Shown here: positions 52,676-59,302 of the stretch, piece after piece | Layout of the letters: each line of letters begins with the position of its first letter | How positions within the stretch are numbered: the first letter of the stretch is position 1 | Source: Paenibacillus sp. H1-7 | Lineage (GTDB): Bacteria; Bacillota; Bacilli; Paenibacillales; NBRC-103111 | Direction of reading: 5' to 3' | Assembly: GCF_022354825.1 (NCBI RefSeq) | Contig: NZ_CP031168.1 | Coordinates: 5,085,501-5,149,500, forward strand | DNA length: 64,000 bases | The notes under the pieces: model-generated | The model's input: the letters and a program-made list of their open reading frames with translations, nothing else | The model's database searches: none | Told to the model about the DNA's origin: nothing | Translations under genes and position numbers: made by a program

Positions 52676-52704
52676 TTGACTGACCCAAAATATTCCATTA
52701 CAAT
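52676..52704 (+). promoter_or_regulatory. Promoter of the SLH-LysM-3D protein gene
   Basis: TTGACT (52676-52681), 17 bp, TACAAT (52699-52704), 49 bp before the start codon. Confidence 0.65.
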
Positions 52705-52752
52705 AATCGACGAATCTTATTAACGGCAAATCGTCTTTAGTTAGGAGAAGCT

Positions 52753-54048
52753 ATGAACGCAGCAAAAATGGTCCCCACCGCGCTTTCGGGCTTACTGCTG
52801 ATAAGCTCCGTGTTAGCTCCGGCTGCGCAAGCCTCGGCTTCCACCCGTTTTGCAGACACGGCAAATCACTGGGCTATGGAAGCGATAGATTGGGCGGTTC
52901 AAAATCATATTACTCAAGGGTACCCGGACGGTACCTTCCAACCGGACCTGCCGGTAGCGGAAGCGGAATTTCTGGCTATGCTGTTTCGCTCCACGCCAGT
53001 AACCGAGGCGGTTTATTCTTCTGCAAGCGGACCGGCTTCCAACGATACCGCTTCCCCAGAACAACGACATTGGGCGGATTCTTTGTACGAACAAGCGGCC
53101 AAGCTGAAATATCCGGTGGCAGGGATAAGCAATGTAGAGAAGCGCAACACACCACTTTCGCGTTTGAATGCTGCGGAAATTATGGCGGGTGCTTACGGTT
53201 ACTCTTATCAGGGGGATGACGCCGTTATTTTCGTCATGGCTAACGAGTTGGCCAGCGGCAAGGATGACTCCTTCTCCTTGGAAAGCTACCGGGGAGCGGA
53301 ACCGATTACGCGGGCGGAAGCGCTGGAGCTCATCAAGCGCTCCAAGGTTCGTCAGGTGTGTCGGCCCTCCGAGCCCGTCTTAAATCAGTTGGCGGCGAGA
53401 GGCTCCACTGCCTCGGCAGCAGCGGATGTACAAGCCTATTGCAATCAGCCCAAACGTGCGGATGCTGCGGCGAACGAAAAGAGCAGCATGGGTGGCTCAA
53501 GCAATGTAATGGCATCGGATAGCCCGCAGAACAAGCCAGTACATACCCCAGTTCCTCAGCGCGTTTGGTATCAAATTCAAAAGGGGGATACGGTTTACAA
53601 AATTTCTAAAATGTTCGGTACCAGTCTAAAAGAATTGACCGAGAACAACCAGCTTGCCAATCCGGAACAAATCGGCGCCGGCCAGTTATTGTATATTCCC
53701 GGCTTTCAGCTGCCTGAGGGCGAAGGCGAAATCGTTGTCAGCCAAGTGCTAAATGCCACCTTGACCGCATACACAGCCGGCTATGAATCTACCGGCAAAA
53801 CACCGGAGCATCCGGCTTATCGCGTGACCAAAAGCGGCGCCCATGTGGAAGAAGGACGGACGGTGGCGGTGGACCCTTCCATCATTCCTTTTGGGACCAA
53901 GGTGTATATCGAGGGGATTGGATATCGTACCGCTGAAGATACAGGCTCTGCGATCACAGGCAGCCGCTTGGATGTATATTTCGAAGATTTGGAGGAAGCG
54001 CGACAATTCGGCTTGCAGAAAGGCATCACCGTTTACGTGCTGTCCTGA
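52753..54048 (+). CDS. Secreted SLH-LysM-3D domain cell-wall protein
   Basis: A 431-residue exported protein. After a signal peptide (cleavage near ASAS) come one S-layer homology repeat (FADTANHWAMEAIDWAVQ, about 33-80), a further SLH-like region (to about 195), a Ser/Ala-rich linker, a LysM domain (YQIQKGDTVYKISKMFG, about 275-318) and a C-terminal 3D domain. The 3D domain holds the three Asp (AVDPSIIPFGT, AEDTGSAI, SRLDVYF). SLH and LysM should anchor it to pyruvylated wall polymer and peptidoglycan; 3D domains are lytic transglycosylase-like (YocH/Sps). It probably remodels peptidoglycan at the cell surface. It is monocistronic, with a strong terminator. Confidence 0.92.
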   Translation: MNAAKMVPTALSGLLLISSVLAPAAQASASTRFADTANHWAMEAIDWAVQNHITQGYPDGTFQPDLPVAEAEFLAMLFRSTPVTEAVYSSASGPASNDTASPEQRHWADSLYEQAAKLKYPVAGISNVEKRNTPLSRLNAAEIMAGAYGYSYQGDDAVIFVMANELASGKDDSFSLESYRGAEPITRAEALELIKRSKVRQVCRPSEPVLNQLAARGSTASAAADVQAYCNQPKRADAAANEKSSMGGSSNVMASDSPQNKPVHTPVPQRVWYQIQKGDTVYKISKMFGTSLKELTENNQLANPEQIGAGQLLYIPGFQLPEGEGEIVVSQVLNATLTAYTAGYESTGKTPEHPAYRVTKSGAHVEEGRTVAVDPSIIPFGTKVYIEGIGYRTAEDTGSAITGSRLDVYFEDLEEARQFGLQKGITVYVLS

Positions 54049-54079
54049 TTATAAGGAACAGGCTTCTCGATTGAACTAC

Positions 54080-54109
54080 AAAGCGCATGCCGTAATCGGC
54101 ATGCGCTTT
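54080..54109. terminator. Terminator of the SLH-LysM-3D gene
   Basis: A perfect 13-bp stem AAAGCGCATGCCG/CGGCATGCGCTTT with a TAAT loop. Short T/A runs flank it, so it may also end the convergent SRPBCC gene. Confidence 0.8.
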
Positions 54110-54119
54110 GCATTATATA

Positions 54120-54551
54120 TTATTCTTGCACGCCTTCGGCGTATTTCTTGAAGTTATCCAAAATCGCTTGCCATCCGGCTTGCTGCATCTCAACGGCGTT
54201 GGTTTCTTCCGCATCGAACGTTTCAACGATTTTCGTGTCGTTGTCTTGGCGAATAAAGGAGACCTTCACTTTTCTGCCGTCGCCCAACGAATAGGCAATG
54301 CTCTCGTTAATGCTGACTTCGTCGTACACTCCGCCGAAATCAAATCCAAAGCTGCCGTCTTTCGCTTCCATTCTCGAGACGAATTTACCGCCGACCCTCA
54401 GATCGTTCTCGGCATGCGGCGTATGCCAGTCGTCGGAAGCATTATTCCATTGCATGATATGTTGGGGTTCCGTCCAGTATTTCCATACGCTTTCAACTGG
54501 TTTATGAACGATGGTTTCCACGGTGATTGTAACGGGATTAGCTGCTGCCAT
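54120..54551 (-). CDS. SRPBCC/AHSA1-like domain protein
   Basis: A 143-residue START-fold protein: VETIVHKPVESVWKYWTEPQ at the N terminus, LRVGGKFVSRMEAKDGSFGFDF in the middle and a C-terminal helix WQAILDNFKKYAEG. It is a typical stand-alone AHSA1 protein of unknown ligand. The start at 54551 has AGGAGG seven bases upstream; the ATG at 54599 does not. Third SRPBCC gene of the window. Confidence 0.87.
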   Translation of the reverse strand: MAAANPVTITVETIVHKPVESVWKYWTEPQHIMQWNNASDDWHTPHAENDLRVGGKFVSRMEAKDGSFGFDFGGVYDEVSINESIAYSLGDGRKVKVSFIRQDNDTKIVETFDAEETNAVEMQQAGWQAILDNFKKYAEGVQE

Positions 54552-54684
54552 AATATTGCCTCCTAATAAGAAATTATGAATCTCTGAAAATACCGACAAG
54601 AGTCATTCATTCGTCTTACATAGGATCTATTATAGCATGTAAACGGCAGCAAGATTTCTTATAGATTGCTATTTTATTATTTCT

Positions 54685-55665
54685 TTACATTTCTCTTAGT
54701 GCTTCTTCTACGGTAACTATTTTCCCCATCCTCGACGACACACCCGCAGCATGCACCAGGCTCTGCGACTTCAAATAGTCGCTGCCGCTTGGTCTTGGCT
54801 CCCGCCGTTCCTTCAATGCCGCAAGAAATTCATCCAGCGACAGCATTTGTCCTACCCCGTCAAAGGTGTATACTTCTTCGTCCTTGCCATCCTTCATGAG
54901 CTGCACCCGGTTACTCGTTATAACAATTGCGCCTTCGGCCCCTTCGAAACGCCAATCGCCATACCATTCGGTCTGCTTACCTTTTGCCATCATGCTGCCG
55001 TGATAATCTACTATGGTTCCTCCGTCAAGCTCCAGCCACGCAGTGAGGTGAATCGTCGTCGTCTCCGTCCAGCTTCCGGGCGGGTTGCTGTTAATAGCGA
55101 ATACTTTGATTGCCTCCTGGCCGGTAAAATAACGAATCATATCGAAATGATGAATCGTGACATCCTCCAGCAGTCCATTGGCCATCTTGCCAAAATAGGG
55201 GATGGAGACAACATGATAGCGGTCAAATTCGATGTGTACCGACGACAACGGTCCAATGATACCGCTGTCCAGCAGCTCCTTCGCCTTCCGTACCGGCGCA
55301 AAGAAACGGTAATTCTCGGAAATCATGAACGGAATGTTCTTCTGTTCGGCTTGGCTTACAATATATTGCGCATCCCTAATATCGTTCGATATCGGTTTCT
55401 CACACAGCACAGGCAAGTTATGTGCGAAGGCAATTTCGTTAATGGCTGTATGAATGTGAGGAGGTGTAACATTAATCACAAAATCGGGTCTTTCGCTCTG
55501 AATTGCCTCTTCCAAATTCAGATAAAAAGGAGTACCCGGATCAATCGTTTCCCGGAGCGTTGGATTCGTTTCAACAACACAGATCTCCTGAACGCCCGCA
55601 TGGCGTTTCAGTCTTTTGTACCATCCTGAACCAAAGTTTCCCAAACCGACCAGAACCGCCTTCAT
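54685..55665 (-). CDS. Gfo/Idh/MocA family oxidoreductase
   Basis: A 326-residue NAD(P)-dependent sugar or inositol dehydrogenase-type protein. The N terminus is a Rossmann fold with VGLGNFGSGW, and CEKPISNDI carries the family's EKP motif. The C-terminal domain has the GLLEDVTIHHFDMIRYF region with the catalytic Asp-His pair (HHFDM). The substrate is unknown; the neighbours (cupin, GH43-like, binding lipoprotein) point to sugar catabolism. The start at 55665 is favoured by AGAGG nine bases upstream. It is 25 bp downstream of the cupin gene and probably co-transcribed. Confidence 0.9.
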   Translation of the reverse strand: MKAVLVGLGNFGSGWYKRLKRHAGVQEICVVETNPTLRETIDPGTPFYLNLEEAIQSERPDFVINVTPPHIHTAINEIAFAHNLPVLCEKPISNDIRDAQYIVSQAEQKNIPFMISENYRFFAPVRKAKELLDSGIIGPLSSVHIEFDRYHVVSIPYFGKMANGLLEDVTIHHFDMIRYFTGQEAIKVFAINSNPPGSWTETTTIHLTAWLELDGGTIVDYHGSMMAKGKQTEWYGDWRFEGAEGAIVITSNRVQLMKDGKDEEVYTFDGVGQMLSLDEFLAALKERREPRPSGSDYLKSQSLVHAAGVSSRMGKIVTVEEALREM

Positions 55666-55690
55666 ATAGCTCATCCTCTCTTTCTGCTAG

Positions 55691-56053
55691 TTACAATTGA
55701 TTTTTGTTTCGTGACGGTCCGGCATGGCACCATACGACGACAATAGGATCTTCCACGCTTGAAATAAGATGATGGTCCTCGCCTGGCTCAATAATGATAA
55801 CGTCCCCGGTCTTGACAGGGTAAAAATGCTCTTTATTGATTTCGACCTCGCCCTTCCCTTGTAAAATAAGGAACGCTTCACAATCCTCATGCACATGATA
55901 ATCCTTCCCTCCAGGACCATCGTTCGTATGCGCACGTGCTCCCGGCTTCTCAAAGGCAAGTCCCCCGTATGATAAGTATTCCCCAGGCATAATACCTTTC
56001 AAAATATGACCCTCTGTCACATCGGCTAACTGGTTCAATCGATATGTCCTCAT
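55691..56053 (-). CDS. Cupin domain-containing protein
   Basis: A 120-residue single cupin. The metal motif is visible as YHVHEDCEAFLILQGKGEVEI (His-x-His with a following Glu) and GDVIIIEPGEDHHLIS (second His). Small cupins like this are often sugar isomerases, mutarotases or ligand sensors. The start at 56053 has AAGGAG eight bases upstream; the GTG at 56062 overlaps that site. It precedes the Gfo/Idh/MocA gene in one operon. Confidence 0.88.
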   Translation of the reverse strand: MRTYRLNQLADVTEGHILKGIMPGEYLSYGGLAFEKPGARAHTNDGPGGKDYHVHEDCEAFLILQGKGEVEINKEHFYPVKTGDVIIIEPGEDHHLISSVEDPIVVVWCHAGPSRNKNQL

Positions 56054-56435
56054 TGCGAACACTCCTTCAAATTTTGTTATGTAAACTAGTCAGGGGCAAA
56101 GGGATGTAAATCCGCTCCCGACTCAGCTACAGCGTACATCCACTCACTATGATTATGAAAAATCGATATCTGTCGTGGTGAGCTCAGAAAGCCAAGCTGC
56201 ATATATCAAGCTTATGCCGGACGCATAGGAAAGTAAATGTGAAAAGCCGACGATCATTTGTGAAAAATCGATATGAGAAAAACGTCTATCGACGTCCTTT
56301 CACAGAGGAGCGACCGCGTTAAGAGGTTGTTTTTATCGCCAAATAGAATTTTTACATCCGATGACCTCGGAATCTTTTAAATTTTATTGTGGTAAAAAAA
56401 GCCTGAATTGTCATGTGACAATTCAGGCTTTTTGA
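56054..56435. other. 382-bp intergenic region with a 13-bp direct repeat
   Basis: It contains the cupin-operon upstream region and the terminator at 56394-56433. The 13-bp direct repeat GAAAAATCGATAT lies at 56157-56169 and 56272-56284, 115 bp apart, and could be operator or activator sites. No gene was recognised. Confidence 0.5.
56394..56433. terminator. Bidirectional terminator downstream of the GH43-like gene
   Basis: The perfect 13-bp arms GCCTGAATTGTCA/TGACAATTCAGGC are flanked by A7 on the left and T5 on the right. Confidence 0.85.
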
Positions 56436-57890
56436 TTACAGGACGGCAGCCGCCAAGGGCTTGGCCATCATCGCAATGTCCGCTTCCTGCAGCGGAACCG
56501 AATACAGCTTCACTTGGCGGATCACTCCGTCGAAAGGATCCTTGCCGTATGTATCTCCGAACGCATCGCTGCCGAAGCGCCCGCCATACCCTCCAGCTCC
56601 GGTATGCGGACCGACGATGGCGAACCCGGCACGAACACGGTCAGCCAGCCTCCCGTCAAGGTACAGGGAGACTGTGCCCTCGGCAAAGCTGAGAGCAGCA
56701 TGGCGCCATTTGCCGCCTGCCGACGCATCTACGGGAGCCTGAAGCATCACCCGTTCTCCCTCCGATACGACCGCCGCTTCGAGCCCTCCTTCGCGAATTC
56801 TCAATGCCAAGCCATTCTTGCTATCGCCTTCGTCAAACAATACTTGGGTTCCTGCAAGCTGGTTCGGACTAAACTGCATGACGATCGTTCGCAAGGAGAA
56901 GGCGCTGTGCAGGAATCCTTCCGGCTCTTCTGCAGCCAGTCGTACAGGTGCATTCGTCGGCGTACCATATTGCGCCAATAGCGCATACTTATCCAAAAGC
57001 CGCGCCAGCTCAGGCTCGCTTATCGGGAAGACGGTGTTATGCCTTGCACGGTATGGGATGCGGAACTTGTCCTCACCGAGCTCTCTCCACTCGCGGAAAT
57101 CGGTTGTCTCCATGATGCCGAACTTGCCGTAGGACCAATAATCGTAGAACAGCAGCCAACGGTTCGTCCCTTCCAGCTTCAAAAACTCCGGCCCCTCCGT
57201 GTAGTCGGGTGTCCGAAAACCCGTTTCGACCGTATATGGCCCCTCGAGCCGGTCGGCAACAGCCAGAACATTGCGGCAAGGATGCTTGACGCTGCGGTCG
57301 TATACTACGCTTTCATCCTTCACCGCCATGTAATATTTGCCTTCATGCTCAGCAAGCGATGCATCGATGGTCTGGTATCCGGGATCAAAGAACAGCGACG
57401 GCTCCGTTAATGTAATCCAATCAGGGGTCCAGGCAGAATAATGCTTGCTGTTGCCCAAATCTTGTCCGCAGCTGGATGCCCAATATATCAGATATTGGTT
57501 GCGCTCTGGATCGTATGTGAACTCCGGCGCCCAGCTGTTCATACAATCGTCTATGCCTTTCATGACCGGGAGCTTCCTCTCGTCTTCCCATGTAATCAGA
57601 TCACTTGAACGGCAATAGCCTATGTATTCTCCCCTCGGACGGATCGTGAACACCATATGCCAGTTACCGTCGGCGCCTTTGGCAATGAATGGGTCTCGAA
57701 GTATGCCTTCTCCCAATGACGTACCGAACACGGGGCGATTTTCGTTAAGCTCATACCAGTGAAGTCCATCCCGGCTATAGGCATAATGAAGCTTTTCCTG
57801 CTTGTGGGTTTGGTTCGGCCCGGAGCTGAAGTATCCCATGAAATAGGCGGGAGCGCCTCCTGCGACTTCTGGCTGTATCAATCTGGACAT
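56436..57890 (-). CDS. GH43-like glycoside hydrolase with LamG-type C-terminal domain
   Basis: A 484-residue protein. The first 330 residues form a five-bladed propeller-like glycosidase domain with GH43/GH32-type motifs: YSRDGLHW, LRDPFIAKG, SWAPEFTYD (the WAPE acid position) and TEGPEFLKLEG. The last 150 residues resemble a LamG/concanavalin-like sandwich (WRHAALSFAEGTVSLYLDGRLAD). No signal peptide is seen, so it is probably intracellular and trims imported oligosaccharides. The start at 57890 has AAGGAGA seven bases upstream; an in-frame ATG at 57914 overlaps the upstream stop. It is translationally close to the binding lipoprotein gene. Confidence 0.85.
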   Translation of the reverse strand: MSRLIQPEVAGGAPAYFMGYFSSGPNQTHKQEKLHYAYSRDGLHWYELNENRPVFGTSLGEGILRDPFIAKGADGNWHMVFTIRPRGEYIGYCRSSDLITWEDERKLPVMKGIDDCMNSWAPEFTYDPERNQYLIYWASSCGQDLGNSKHYSAWTPDWITLTEPSLFFDPGYQTIDASLAEHEGKYYMAVKDESVVYDRSVKHPCRNVLAVADRLEGPYTVETGFRTPDYTEGPEFLKLEGTNRWLLFYDYWSYGKFGIMETTDFREWRELGEDKFRIPYRARHNTVFPISEPELARLLDKYALLAQYGTPTNAPVRLAAEEPEGFLHSAFSLRTIVMQFSPNQLAGTQVLFDEGDSKNGLALRIREGGLEAAVVSEGERVMLQAPVDASAGGKWRHAALSFAEGTVSLYLDGRLADRVRAGFAIVGPHTGAGGYGGRFGSDAFGDTYGKDPFDGVIRQVKLYSVPLQEADIAMMAKPLAAAVL

Positions 57891-57910
57891 GAGATTGTCT
57901 CCTTCTCTGA

Positions 57911-59194
57911 TCATCTTTTGGCTTCCTCGATTTTTTTATTAGCTTCCTCTTCCGCCTGTCTCAAGATTGTGTTAGTATCCAGTTTTCCTTTCAAATATTC
58001 GACCATCGATTTATTGATGACCTCTTTAATGATTTCCTCATATTGGCTTGGCGGCGGATTTTGACCGCTCTTCATTTTTAGCAGAGCCTGCACGTTCTTT
58101 CCTTTCAACGACGCCATGTCCGCTCCAAAATCTTTCGTCACTTCCGGATCATTGATGACCGGGATCAATCCCCTTCGCGCCATGCGAGCCTGGCTCTCCT
58201 TCTCAGCCAAGAAGGCCATGACCTTGAACGCTTCTTCTTTATGCTTGCTCTTGGTGGACAGCAGCAGGCCCGATACATCAGTTTCCTTCACCAGCGGAGC
58301 TTCTTTGCGGCTCGGGAACGTAACGATATCCCAGTTCGGCTCTGTTCCCGCCTGATGCAGCTCCTCCAGCTGATTGAGACGGTTATATGCAACCATAATA
58401 GCCAAATTCTTGTTTTTCTCGAAGTCGTTGAAGATGCCTTTCGTCTGGTTGCCGGGGATATCCTTGATCGACTTGTACATTTCGAAATAGGATTTCCAGC
58501 TGTCGGATGTCAGCACAGCTTTGCCAGTATTCGGATCGTGAAGCGGAAGCATCAACGAGGCCGAGATACGGGGGGCGGCGATCAGGTCAAGTCCGTAATA
58601 CTGCTGCCCGCCGTCCGTTCTGCTCAATTGGCGGGCGAGGCCGATCGCTTCATCCCAGGTAATGCCATCCTTCGGAAAAGGAACCCCGAACCGGTCGAAG
58701 ATATCCTTGTTGTAATATAAAGCCGCAGGATTGCTGTAAAGAGGCAGCATATACAATTCGCCTTTGGTTCCGTAGCTTTTCAACGTTTGAATGATGTTCG
58801 GCTCGAATTTCGCCATGTCCAGGCCGCTGTTCTTGATATAGGCCGTCAGATCCTCGGCAAGACCGAGCGGCGTGTATTTATAAATATCGAAATTGGCCTG
58901 AAGCATCATATCGGGAAACGTCCCGGCAGTGAGCATATCTTCAAAAGATTGGTTGGCCGGCTTACGTACCAGCTCCATCGTAATATGCGGGAATTTCGCT
59001 TTTACCGGCTCCGCTATCAGCTTGCTGAAGTCTTCGTCCGTCACGTTGAGCAAATATTGAAGGACGGTAAGCTTGATCGGCTCTTTGTTCTCTTCTGTTA
59101 GAGCTGCTTGCTTCGGTGTATTCGAGCCCGTGCATGCAGAGGTCATAACCAATATTGCGGCAGACGCGAGGATCAGCGCTTTGTTACCTTTCAT
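57911..59194 (-). CDS. Extracellular sugar-binding lipoprotein without adjacent permeases
   Basis: A 427-residue lipoprotein: a short basic start, hydrophobic segment and lipobox TSAC (Cys21), then a family-1-type solute-binding fold. It shares motifs with the lipoprotein at 48693-50048 (LYYNKDIFDRFG, KDGITWDEA, KDIPGNQTKG), so the two are paralogues. It lies between a large secreted-type glycosidase and the GH43-like gene in the same direction but no permease or ATPase gene is nearby. It may deliver oligosaccharide to a transporter encoded elsewhere. Confidence 0.9.
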   Translation of the reverse strand: MKGNKALILASAAILVMTSACTGSNTPKQAALTEENKEPIKLTVLQYLLNVTDEDFSKLIAEPVKAKFPHITMELVRKPANQSFEDMLTAGTFPDMMLQANFDIYKYTPLGLAEDLTAYIKNSGLDMAKFEPNIIQTLKSYGTKGELYMLPLYSNPAALYYNKDIFDRFGVPFPKDGITWDEAIGLARQLSRTDGGQQYYGLDLIAAPRISASLMLPLHDPNTGKAVLTSDSWKSYFEMYKSIKDIPGNQTKGIFNDFEKNKNLAIMVAYNRLNQLEELHQAGTEPNWDIVTFPSRKEAPLVKETDVSGLLLSTKSKHKEEAFKVMAFLAEKESQARMARRGLIPVINDPEVTKDFGADMASLKGKNVQALLKMKSGQNPPPSQYEEIIKEVINKSMVEYLKGKLDTNTILRQAEEEANKKIEEAKR

Positions 59195-59302
59195 ATGTAA
59201 ACACCCCTTATTTTTTTGTCATAATGATCATACATGGCGAAACGCTTCGTTTGAATACAATTATCGGACGAAAAAGTGAGCATTCCGGACATCGCGCAGC
59301 AT

